Assembly: GCA_017430925.1 (NCBI GenBank)
Contig: JAFRMA010000005.1
Coordinates: 1 to 56,400 of the forward strand
Length of the DNA: 56,400 nucleotides
Source: Solobacterium sp.
GTDB lineage: Bacteria; Bacillota_I; Bacilli_A; Erysipelotrichales; Erysipelotrichaceae
Direction of reading: 5' to 3'
Of the stretch, positions 9,077 to 17,607 are shown one piece after another. The notes under the pieces were generated by a model. It was given only the letters and a program-made list of their open reading frames with translations. It was not told the DNA's origin and ran no database searches. Every line of letters starts with the position of its first letter. Position 1 is the first letter of the stretch. The position numbers and the translations under genes are program-made.

Positions 9077-10744
9077 ATGAAAACTTTCAAAAAACTGATT
9101 GTTGGTATCGCTGCTCTCTCACTGGCTGCATGCTCAGGCAACGGCGGCGGCTCTGCCAGCACTCCTGCTGCGACTTCTGAAGCTACTACAGAACCGTCAG
9201 CAGAGACTTCATCAGGCTACAAGACAACATTTACCTATGCTGTCGGCGGTGAGCCTACTTATATGGATCCGGCAAGATGCGGTGACTCTGTAACAGCAGA
9301 GATCCACAACGAGATCTGGTATCCGTTGTTCTACCTGGGAGAAGACGGTTCTCCTCTGAATGGTGACTGTATTGATTATACGATCAGTGATGACCTGCTG
9401 ACCTATACATTCAAACTGGATCCGAACGCGAAGTGGAGTGACGGTGAGCCGATCACTGCTGATCAGTATGTATTCGGTATCAAGCGTTGTATCGGTATGG
9501 GTTATGACAATGCCGGTTATCTGACCATGATCACCAACTATATTGAAAATGCTGAAGCACATGTTGAGGGCGATGTAGCAGATATGGATGATGTCGGTGT
9601 CAAGGCAATTGATGACTATACATTGGAAATCAAGCTGAATGGACCGTGTCCTTTCTTCGTCAGCTTACTGCCGACACAGGTATTCGCAGCACTCCGTCCG
9701 GAATTCGCTACAGAACATGATTCCGAATGGTCCAGTACTCCGGATTTCCCGACAACCGGCGCGTTATATCTGACAAAGATCGACTCTGCTTCTGAGTATG
9801 TCATGGAAAAGAATCCATACTTCGCACATGCAGATGATGTCGTTGTTGAACACATGATTGCCAAGATCATGCCTTCCATGGAAGCTTCTCAGATGGCATT
9901 CCAGACAGGCGAAATCGACTATGATACAGGCGCCAGCTCTGATGTAGTGAATGTTCCTGAACTGAAGGACGCTGTCTCCATTTCCGGTAACGTCAACTAC
10001 TACATGAATATCCAGTGCTATGAAGGAAATGAAGCACTTAAGGATGTCAGAGTTCGTCGTGCGATCCAGCTTGCTTTCGATCGTTCCGCGTTCGTTACTG
10101 CTCTTGATGCAGGTGATGTGTACTATGAACTGTATGGATTTATTCCTGTAGGTATTCCTGGTGCGCATGGTGATTTCCGTACAGAGTCCGACAACACAGA
10201 AAAACTCGTTTACTGTGACAAGGATGAAGCGAGAGCTCTGATGGAAGAAGCAGGATTCAGTGAGACAAATCGTCTTGCTCTGGAATACTACTACAACCAG
10301 AACTCCATGCATGATACTGTTGCGGCAGTGATCGCTGAACAGCTGAAAGACATCTATATCGATGTAACATTAAAGACAGCTGAACTCCGTACATTCTTCG
10401 ATGACCGTTCCTATGGACGTTATGATCTTGCACGTAATGCATTCTCTGCAGACTATATGGATCCTTGGAACTATCTGGAACTGATGGTTACCTGGAACAA
10501 CACCAGAGGAACATTCTTCGGTGATGAAACTTATGACAACATGCTGAAGGCAACCATGACCATGGAAGGCGAAGAACGTATGCAGGCATTACATGATGCT
10601 GAGCATTACGCAATTGCTGAGCAGTGCTGGAACTGCCCGTTGTTCGGCTATGGTAGTGTATCCTTACAGAAACCTGGCACAACAGGCGTCATCAATAACC
10701 CTCAGGCAAACCATATCTTCTGGTATGTCAAGTGTCCGGAATAA
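9077..10744 (+). CDS. oppA: Oligopeptide-binding lipoprotein OppA, copy 2
   Basis: 555 residues, paralogue of the preceding gene. Lipobox LAAC with Cys at residue 20, a Gly/Ser/Ala/Thr linker and the SBP family 5 domain (TYMDPARCGDSV, WSDGEPITADQYVFGIKR, VRVRRAIQLAFDRSAF). Differences from copy 1 are spread through the mature domain, including ligand-lobe stretches such as FIPVGIPGAHG against FIPHGLPGING, so specificity may differ. Strong AAAGGGGAAAG ribosome site. Ends the opp transcript ahead of a hairpin terminator. Confidence 0.92.
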   Translation: MKTFKKLIVGIAALSLAACSGNGGGSASTPAATSEATTEPSAETSSGYKTTFTYAVGGEPTYMDPARCGDSVTAEIHNEIWYPLFYLGEDGSPLNGDCIDYTISDDLLTYTFKLDPNAKWSDGEPITADQYVFGIKRCIGMGYDNAGYLTMITNYIENAEAHVEGDVADMDDVGVKAIDDYTLEIKLNGPCPFFVSLLPTQVFAALRPEFATEHDSEWSSTPDFPTTGALYLTKIDSASEYVMEKNPYFAHADDVVVEHMIAKIMPSMEASQMAFQTGEIDYDTGASSDVVNVPELKDAVSISGNVNYYMNIQCYEGNEALKDVRVRRAIQLAFDRSAFVTALDAGDVYYELYGFIPVGIPGAHGDFRTESDNTEKLVYCDKDEARALMEEAGFSETNRLALEYYYNQNSMHDTVAAVIAEQLKDIYIDVTLKTAELRTFFDDRSYGRYDLARNAFSADYMDPWNYLELMVTWNNTRGTFFGDETYDNMLKATMTMEGEERMQALHDAEHYAIAEQCWNCPLFGYGSVSLQKPGTTGVINNPQANHIFWYVKCPE

Positions 10745-10768
10745 TCGCATAAAACACGATTAAAACTT

Positions 10769-10796
10769 AAGAGGGAGTCCATTCGGACTTCCTCTT
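10769..10796 (+). terminator. Terminator after the opp operon
   Basis: 12-bp stem AAGAGGGAGTCC / GGACTTCCTCTT with a 4-nt loop and one G-U pair, followed by the weak T-rich stretch ATCTTTC. Probably the end of the opp transcript, though the short T-run could allow leakage into the peptidase genes. Confidence 0.6.
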
Positions 10797-10877
10797 ATCT
10801 TTCATGAATTGTTTGTTTTCCTGAGTACAGATGCTGTATTGAGGAAAGTAACACAATTCAGGTAAAGGAGGATGCAC

Positions 10878-12830
10878 ATGAAACCGATTGCGTTAGACCA
10901 GTTCAAGGAGTACACGTTTCTTTCATCTTTATCTGTGACTGCAGATAAAACACAACTATATTTTATCCGTACCAGAATAAACATGGAAAAGAACGGATAT
11001 GAACAGCAGTTGATGACGATGAATACAACGGAGAAGAAAGCAGTACCTGCAGGAGACTGGAAAGAGCGTGTTTCCTATACGATCATCGGAAATGATGTTT
11101 TCCTGCTGGATAAGGATCCGGAAAACAAGACAACACATACTCTGGTTAAAAAGAAAACCGATGCCGGGGAAGAGACAGTTCTTACCGTACCTCTGGGTAT
11201 CGGGAGAATCCTGGACTTTGATAAAAACCATTATCTGGTCAGCGCGCAGACAAACCGCGCATGTCCGGACTACCATGCCCTGAGTGAGGAAGAGAAAAAA
11301 GCGTATGACCAGAGTGTGGAAGACAACAAGGATTATATCGTCTTTGATGAGTATCCGTTTGTGTTTAACGGTGCCGGTGTCATTAACGGGAACCGTAATT
11401 CCCTGTTCCTGGTGAACAAAAAGACAGGTGCCGCTAAGAAGATCGTTCCGGATACCTTTGATGTCGGAAGTTTTGAAATCATTAAGGGAAAACTGATCTT
11501 TGCGGCCAATGACTTTACGACATTCAAGACAAAGTGGGATAAGATCTACAGTTATAATGCCAGAACTCACGCTGTGGAGGAAATCTACGGAGAACGTATG
11601 CAGATTCACCGTGTCTTTGAACAAGACGGGAAGATCTATGTCAAAGGTACCTTCGGCAAAGACTGGGGTGAGATGGAAGCCGGTAAGATCTATGAACTGA
11701 AGAACGGGCAGATGATCCTCCGTGCGGATACGGAATACTCCATGTATAACTCCATTGCGACAGACTGCCATTACGGACGTACCAAAGGCTTTGACCATGT
11801 GGACGGTGTAAATTACTTTGTGACAACAGATCGTGACCGTGGTGTGCTGCTGAAGCTGAATCAGGGTAATTTTGAGAAGGTGATCAACCTGAATGGTTCT
11901 GTGGATGATTTTGTCTTTGGTCCGGAGGGTATCTTCATCATCGGTACGTTAAAGCAGGATCTGCAGGAGATCTACGAAGTCATAGACAACAAGGCGAAGA
12001 AACTGACTTCGTTCAATACGAAGACACTGAGAGGCTGTTACGTATCCAAACCGGAGAGATTGACGGTAAACCGTGCCGTACCGGTTGACGGATGGGTAAT
12101 GAAACCAATCGACTATGATCCTTCAAAGAAGTATCCTGTAATCCTGGATATTCACGGCGGTCCCAAAGCAGCGTACAGTGATGTCTTCTATCACGAGATG
12201 CAGTATTGGGCTGGTCAGGGATACTTTGTGATGTACTGCAATCCCCGCGGTTCTGACGGTAAGGGCAATCAGTATGCGGATCTTCGTCATCAGTGGGGTG
12301 GTATCGACTATTCCGATATCATGGCTTTTGTGGATACGGTACTGGCGAAATATCCGGCCATCGACGAAGAACGCATGGGTGTTACCGGAGGAAGCTACGG
12401 CGGTTATATGACCAACTGGATCATCGGACAGACAGACCGGTTCAAGGCGGCTGCCACCCAGAGGTCGATCTCCAACTGGATCAGTGAAGTCTGTGTCAGT
12501 GATTACGGCATCGATTTCCCGATTGAACAGGAATTCGGTGATGTTAATAACTGTGCTGCGGAACTTTGGGGTATGAGCCCGCTGAAGTTCGCAAATAACG
12601 CGGTGACACCGACACTGTTCATCCATTCTACGGAAGACTACCGCTGTCCTGTACCGGAAGCACTTCAGTTGTATACAGCCCTGACATGCCGCGGTGTTGA
12701 GACACGTATGGTTCTGTTCAAAGGTGAAAACCACGAACTGTCCAGAAGCGGTAAGCCTCTGCACCGGATCCGCCGTCTGAGCGAAATCACAACCTGGATG
12801 GATAAACATCTGAAGAATACGGAGGAGTAA
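10878..12830 (+). CDS. S9 family serine peptidase (acylaminoacyl-peptidase type)
   Basis: 650-residue cytoplasmic prolyl-oligopeptidase-family enzyme that would cut short or blocked peptides. A beta-propeller-like N-terminal part is followed by an alpha/beta-hydrolase domain with oxyanion region DIHGGPKAAYSD, nucleophile GGSYGGYM (Ser506), Asp in HSTEDYRCP and His in KGENHELS. An ATG at 10872 lies inside the AAAGGAGG ribosome site, so ATG 10878 is the start. A possible promoter, TTGTTT (10813) with TGnTGTATT (10832-10840), sits upstream. First of five peptidase genes downstream of opp. Confidence 0.9.
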   Translation: MKPIALDQFKEYTFLSSLSVTADKTQLYFIRTRINMEKNGYEQQLMTMNTTEKKAVPAGDWKERVSYTIIGNDVFLLDKDPENKTTHTLVKKKTDAGEETVLTVPLGIGRILDFDKNHYLVSAQTNRACPDYHALSEEEKKAYDQSVEDNKDYIVFDEYPFVFNGAGVINGNRNSLFLVNKKTGAAKKIVPDTFDVGSFEIIKGKLIFAANDFTTFKTKWDKIYSYNARTHAVEEIYGERMQIHRVFEQDGKIYVKGTFGKDWGEMEAGKIYELKNGQMILRADTEYSMYNSIATDCHYGRTKGFDHVDGVNYFVTTDRDRGVLLKLNQGNFEKVINLNGSVDDFVFGPEGIFIIGTLKQDLQEIYEVIDNKAKKLTSFNTKTLRGCYVSKPERLTVNRAVPVDGWVMKPIDYDPSKKYPVILDIHGGPKAAYSDVFYHEMQYWAGQGYFVMYCNPRGSDGKGNQYADLRHQWGGIDYSDIMAFVDTVLAKYPAIDEERMGVTGGSYGGYMTNWIIGQTDRFKAAATQRSISNWISEVCVSDYGIDFPIEQEFGDVNNCAAELWGMSPLKFANNAVTPTLFIHSTEDYRCPVPEALQLYTALTCRGVETRMVLFKGENHELSRSGKPLHRIRRLSEITTWMDKHLKNTEE

Positions 12831-12832
12831 TC

Positions 12833-14281
12833 ATGGAATTTGATCTAACCAAACCACAGTGTTACTGGTTTAACGAGATTTCAAAAATACCGCATCCTTC
12901 CCGACATGAGAAACAAATCAGTGACTTCATCGTGGAATTTGCGAAAGAACGTGGTTTGTACTGGAAACAGGATCATGTATGGAACGTCATTGTGGAAAAG
13001 CCCGCAACACCTGGTTATGAGAACGCGGAACCGATCATTCTGCAGGCACATATCGACATGGTGCCGGCTAAGACAGAAGGATCCGCACATAACTTTGAGA
13101 CCGACCCGCTGACCCTGTATGTTGATGAAGAAGGGTGGCTTCATGCAAAAGACACGACACTTGGCGATGATGACGGACATGGTGTGGCATACATGCTGGC
13201 AATTCTGGATGATGACGAATTGCCGCATCCTTACCTGCAATGCTATTTCACCACCATGGAAGAAGTAGGTCTTCTGGGGTCAATGGAACTCAAGGCAGAA
13301 GATATTAAGGCGGACCGCATGATCAGTCTTGACGGAGGCGGAGAGACAACCACAGCGATCAGTGCGGCCGGAGGATGTAACGTATTTATCCGCAAGGAGA
13401 TCACCTGGGAAGAGAATACGCTTCCCGGATACCAGATCAATGTTACCGGACTGATCGGCGGACATTCCGGAGGAATTGACAAGGAGAAGGGAAACGCAAT
13501 CGTGATTGCCTCCAGAGTTCTGGAAGAAGCCGGAAGGAAAGGCATAGACATCCGTTTAGCCAGTATCCAGGGCGGTGAGAAAGACAACGCGATTCCCAGA
13601 CTTGCAGAGGTACAGTTTGTCTCCTCTGCGGATGAAGAAGATATCCGCGCAGCAGTAAAGGAATCAAAAAAGAATATACGTACGGAACTGGAATTCAGTG
13701 ATCCGGATGTAAAGATTACCGTTAAGCCGATAGATACACCGGAAAGAGTCATGGATGAAAAGACCAGTAATGCCGTAATGGATTATGCTTACCTGATGCC
13801 TAACGGCTTCCTGCACAAGTCCATGGTTATTGAAAATCTCACGGTCACATCTCTGAATCTCGGGGTTGTCACAACAAATGACAAAGAGGTTTTCTACGAT
13901 ATCCTGATTCGCAGCGCTATGGATCACGCGACAGATGATGTCAAAGACAGATTACGTGTACTGGCAGAACTCCTGGATATGCGCTTTGAACTGGCAGGAA
14001 GATATGCGGGATGGAATTATGAACCGGTCTCCCCGATGCGTGATCTGATGAAGTCTGTCGTTGAAAAACGCGGGAATGAGTACAAGGAATTTGCGGTACA
14101 CGGTGGTTGTGAATGTGGTGTATTCAAGGCGCTGAATCCGAAAATGGATATCCTGACATTCGGCCCGATCGGCAGCGGCGCGCATACACCGGAAGAAAAA
14201 CTGGACCTGGCATCCTTCGATCGTTCCTATGAAATGCTGAAGGAAATGGTCAGTACATACGTTGAGAAGAAACAGGGGTAA
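12833..14281 (+). CDS. pepD: Aminoacyl-histidine dipeptidase (PepD, M20), copy 1
   Basis: 482-residue zinc dipeptidase of the M20/PepD (Xaa-His dipeptidase) type, acting on dipeptides in the cytoplasm. Metal and catalytic motifs: QAHIDMVPAK, DDGHGVAYML, TTMEEVGLLGSMEL, SLDGGGE and GGHSGG. ACGGAGGAG precedes the ATG, 2 nt after the S9 gene, so the two are co-transcribed. Its N-terminal 170 residues are almost the same as those of the next gene; it is one residue shorter just after GGHSGG. Confidence 0.92.
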   Translation: MEFDLTKPQCYWFNEISKIPHPSRHEKQISDFIVEFAKERGLYWKQDHVWNVIVEKPATPGYENAEPIILQAHIDMVPAKTEGSAHNFETDPLTLYVDEEGWLHAKDTTLGDDDGHGVAYMLAILDDDELPHPYLQCYFTTMEEVGLLGSMELKAEDIKADRMISLDGGGETTTAISAAGGCNVFIRKEITWEENTLPGYQINVTGLIGGHSGGIDKEKGNAIVIASRVLEEAGRKGIDIRLASIQGGEKDNAIPRLAEVQFVSSADEEDIRAAVKESKKNIRTELEFSDPDVKITVKPIDTPERVMDEKTSNAVMDYAYLMPNGFLHKSMVIENLTVTSLNLGVVTTNDKEVFYDILIRSAMDHATDDVKDRLRVLAELLDMRFELAGRYAGWNYEPVSPMRDLMKSVVEKRGNEYKEFAVHGGCECGVFKALNPKMDILTFGPIGSGAHTPEEKLDLASFDRSYEMLKEMVSTYVEKKQG

Positions 14282-14334
14282 GGCCCAGCGGATTATGGTA
14301 GTATATAACTAGATTAGAAACGGAAGGAAAGATC

Positions 14335-15774
14335 ATGATTAGCTTTGATTTATCGAAACCTCAATGCTACTGGTTTAACGAGATCTGTAAAATTCCACAT
14401 CCTTCCAGACATGAAAAACAGATCAGTGATTTCATTGTAGAATTTGCGAAAGAACGTGGTCTGTACTGGAAACAGGATCATGTATGGAACGTCATTGTAG
14501 AAAAGCCGGCATCTCCGGGTTATGAAGATGCGGCACCTCTGATCCTTCAGGCACATATCGATATGGTTCCTGCCAAAACACTGGGTTACGAACATAACTT
14601 CGAGAAGGATCCGCTGCAGTTATACGTTGATGATGAAGGATTCCTTCACGCGAAGAATACGACATTAGGCGCGGATGACGGTCATGGGGTAGCGTATATG
14701 CTGTCGATCCTGGATGATGATGAACAGCCGCATCCATATCTGCAGTGTTACTTCACCACCATGGAGGAAATCGGGCTTCTCGGTGCCATGGAACTGGATC
14801 CTGCGGATGTTAAGGCGGACCGCATGATCAATCTTGACGGTGGCGGTGAAACCGGTACGGGGATCAGTGCGGCCGGAGGATGTACCGTATATATCCGGCA
14901 GAAACTTGAATGGGAAGAGAATACAGCGCCCTGTTATCGTCTGGATATTACAGGGTTGACCGGAGGACATTCCGGCGGGCAGATCCACCTGGAGAAAGGA
15001 AATGCCATTGTCATCGCTTCCAGAGTCATGGAAGAAGCCAAAATGAAAGGAATGGACTTCCACCTGGTCTCCTTTACCGGAGGCGAGAAAGACAATGCGA
15101 TTCCGCGTCTGGCAGCGATTGAATTCGCTTCGGATACTCCGGCAGAAGTGATTGAGGAATACTTTGCGGAGAGTGAGAAGAATATCAAGACAGAACTGGA
15201 ATTCAGTGACGGAGGGATTACCGTTACCTGTACACCGATTGAAAAAACGGATAAAGTGATTCGGAAAGATCTTGGCAATGCGGTCGTAGATTACGCGTAT
15301 CTGATGCCTAACGGTTTCCAACATAAATCCATGGTGATCGAAGGTCTTACGGTTACATCACTGAATCTTGGTGTAGCCACCACAAGTGATCAGGAAATCT
15401 TATTGGATATTATGATCCGCAGCGCCATGAATTCAGCAGTAGATGATCTCTGCGGACGACTGAATGTACTGGCAAATTATCTTGGTGTAGAATATGAAGT
15501 GCCGACACGTTATTCCGGCTGGAATTATGAACCGGTATCTGCAATGCGTGAGTTATTGCGCAAGGTTGAAGCGGCACATGGCAATGAATTGAAAGAACGC
15601 GCAGGACACGGCGGTAATGAATGCGGCGTATTTAAAGCCTTGAATCCGAAGATGGATATCATTACCTTCGGTCCGAAGGGAAGCGGCGGACATACGCCGG
15701 AAGAAAAATTAGATCTGGCCTCGTTTGATCGATCATACGAGATGCTTAAAGAATTAGTTAGTGCATGTCACTAG
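14335..15774 (+). CDS. pepD: Aminoacyl-histidine dipeptidase (PepD, M20), copy 2
   Basis: 479 residues, tandem paralogue of the preceding PepD with the same motifs (QAHIDMVPAK, DDGHGVAYML, TTMEEIGLLGAMEL, NLDGGGE, GGHSGGQIHLEKGNA). The copies diverge more in the second half, suggesting different dipeptide preference. GGAAGG precedes ATG 14335. The 53-nt gap contains an AT-rich GTATATAACT that could be a weak extra promoter. Sits in the peptide-use island between opp and further peptidases. Confidence 0.92.
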   Translation: MISFDLSKPQCYWFNEICKIPHPSRHEKQISDFIVEFAKERGLYWKQDHVWNVIVEKPASPGYEDAAPLILQAHIDMVPAKTLGYEHNFEKDPLQLYVDDEGFLHAKNTTLGADDGHGVAYMLSILDDDEQPHPYLQCYFTTMEEIGLLGAMELDPADVKADRMINLDGGGETGTGISAAGGCTVYIRQKLEWEENTAPCYRLDITGLTGGHSGGQIHLEKGNAIVIASRVMEEAKMKGMDFHLVSFTGGEKDNAIPRLAAIEFASDTPAEVIEEYFAESEKNIKTELEFSDGGITVTCTPIEKTDKVIRKDLGNAVVDYAYLMPNGFQHKSMVIEGLTVTSLNLGVATTSDQEILLDIMIRSAMNSAVDDLCGRLNVLANYLGVEYEVPTRYSGWNYEPVSAMRELLRKVEAAHGNELKERAGHGGNECGVFKALNPKMDIITFGPKGSGGHTPEEKLDLASFDRSYEMLKELVSACH

Positions 15775-15785
15775 GAGGGAAAAAC

Positions 15786-16364
15786 ATGGCTAAAGGATTG
15801 GTAGTAATTTTAAGTGGTGCAAGTTCAGTTGGTAAAGGTGCGATTCGTGACAGACTTCTGGCAGATCCGGATATGAATCTGTTCTACTCGATTTCGGAAA
15901 CAACACGACCGCAGAAAGAAGGAGAAGTTGACGGTAAGGACTATTACTTTGTGACACACAAAGCTTTCGCGGAATCTGTGAAAAACAAAGAGCTTCTGGA
16001 GTATACGGAATTCAATGGATACTATTACGGTACTCCGAAGGCGCAGGTAGAGTTCCTGACAAACAAGGGAAAGAATGTCCTGATTGAAGTAGAGGCACAG
16101 GGTGTTGGTCCAATCAAACTGAATATCCCGGACAGTGTGGCTTTCTTCGTTATGCCTTCAAGCTTTGAAGAACTGGAAAAGCAGATCAATACAATCTACA
16201 AGGATGATGAAGCTTCCATCGAACGTCGTTTGAACAAGGCAAAGATGGATATGGAAATCGCTCCTCTGTTCAAGAATATCGTATACAACAACGATACTGA
16301 CGCAGCCTTCAACAGCATCAAGGCGATCGTCATGGAAGAACTGGAGAAGAGAAAGAATGGATAA
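15786..16364 (+). CDS. Guanylate kinase-like protein
   Basis: 192 residues, the normal length of guanylate kinase (GMP to GDP). Family blocks are clear: YSISETTRPQKEGEVDG, YYFVTHKAF, LLEYTEFNGYYYGTP, VLIEVEAQG and ERRLNKAKMDME. The P-loop is unusual: GASSVGKGA lacks both hydroxyl residues normally following the Lys, the second GMP-site Arg of TTRPPR is Lys, and the IDVQG Asp is Glu. ATG 15786 follows TAGGAGGG; an upstream ATG at 15765 overlaps the previous gene and lacks a site. It sits between peptidases and its stop overlaps the next gene by 8 nt. Could be the main Gmk or a divergent paralogue. Confidence 0.8.
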   Translation: MAKGLVVILSGASSVGKGAIRDRLLADPDMNLFYSISETTRPQKEGEVDGKDYYFVTHKAFAESVKNKELLEYTEFNGYYYGTPKAQVEFLTNKGKNVLIEVEAQGVGPIKLNIPDSVAFFVMPSSFEELEKQINTIYKDDEASIERRLNKAKMDMEIAPLFKNIVYNNDTDAAFNSIKAIVMEELEKRKNG

Positions 16365-17598
16365 GTGGAAACTGGAAAAGCTTGCCCGGGTACTGGTCAA
16401 GACAGGTGTAGCTCTGCAGCCGGGAGAGACCATGGTACTGCAGACAGATACACTGGCAATTGATCTGGCCAGAGAGATCACCAGAGAAGCGTTTGCGGCA
16501 GGTGCGGAAGATGTTGAAGTCTTTATCAGTGATGGGGATATCGATCATCTGAGAGCGCTGAACTGCACGCCGGAACATCTCCGCCAGTTACCGGAATGGA
16601 AAAAAGAAGCGATTGACTCCATTCTACGTACAGGCAAAGGTGTACAGATGGGTGTCAGAGCCAGCAGACCTTCGCTGAATGCGGATGTTCCGGACGAGAA
16701 TCTCCGGGCTATGGCTTATTCTTCCAACGAACTTCGTAACGTCGTACGGAATTATATTCATCAGGGATGTCTGAAATGGACAGGAACTGTTTATCCGAGC
16801 CAGGAATGGGCTAACCGTGTATTCCCGGAATGTGATGATGAAACAGCGTATAAGAACCTGGAAGATGCGATCTGTAAGATGATGCGTGTAGATGAGGACA
16901 GTGATCCGGTAGAGAATTGGAAAATACACTGTGAAAATCTGTCCAGGCGTTCAAAGAAACTGAATGACTTTAACTTCAAGAGTTTACATATCACCAGTGA
17001 ATTGGGTACAGATCTGACCATGGATCTTGTGGAAGATCATATCTGGTGCTCAGCAGGGGAAATGGGTGCGCAGAATGTGAATGCGCCGTACGTGGCGAAT
17101 ATGCCTACGGAAGAAGTATTCACCGATCCGGATTTCCGCAGTGTCAACGGTATTGCCTACGCGTCTTTCCCGCTGTTTATCAATGGTAAACTGGTTACCG
17201 ATTTCAGTATCACGTTCAAGGACGGCAAGGCCGTAGACTGCGCTGCTTCCGACAATGTGGAATTCCTGAGAGATGCGCTGTTCAGAGATGAAACAACAAG
17301 ACAGCTGGGCGAGGTCGCATTGGTTTCCAAACAGTCTCCGATCCGTCAGATGGGCCGTATCTTCTACAATGGTCTCATCGATGAGAATGCGGCTTGTCAT
17401 CTTGCGTTTGGTTCCAGTTTTCCGGACTGTGTGAAGAACGGTACGGAAATGACCAAAGAAGAGTTGATCGCAAGGGGTGTAAACTTCTCTGTCAGTCATA
17501 ATGACTTCATGATCGGATCAGATGATATCAAAGTTGTCGGTATTACACATGATGGTAAGGAAGTTACGATCATGGAACACGGAGACTTTGTCATTTAA
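16357..17598 (+). CDS. M29 family aminopeptidase
   Basis: 413-residue metal-dependent aminopeptidase of the AmpS/PepS (M29) family, which removes N-terminal residues from peptides. Metal-ligand regions typical of the family are present: NMPTEEVFTDPD, LGEVALVSKQSP, HLAFGSSFPDC and the C-terminal SHNDFMIGSDDI. The ATG overlaps the end of the kinase-like gene by 8 nt, so translation is coupled. Works with the PepD, S9 and M24 enzymes in final degradation of imported peptides. Confidence 0.9.
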   Translation: MDKWKLEKLARVLVKTGVALQPGETMVLQTDTLAIDLAREITREAFAAGAEDVEVFISDGDIDHLRALNCTPEHLRQLPEWKKEAIDSILRTGKGVQMGVRASRPSLNADVPDENLRAMAYSSNELRNVVRNYIHQGCLKWTGTVYPSQEWANRVFPECDDETAYKNLEDAICKMMRVDEDSDPVENWKIHCENLSRRSKKLNDFNFKSLHITSELGTDLTMDLVEDHIWCSAGEMGAQNVNAPYVANMPTEEVFTDPDFRSVNGIAYASFPLFINGKLVTDFSITFKDGKAVDCAASDNVEFLRDALFRDETTRQLGEVALVSKQSPIRQMGRIFYNGLIDENAACHLAFGSSFPDCVKNGTEMTKEELIARGVNFSVSHNDFMIGSDDIKVVGITHDGKEVTIMEHGDFVI

Positions 17599-17607
17599 GA
17601 GGAGTAT

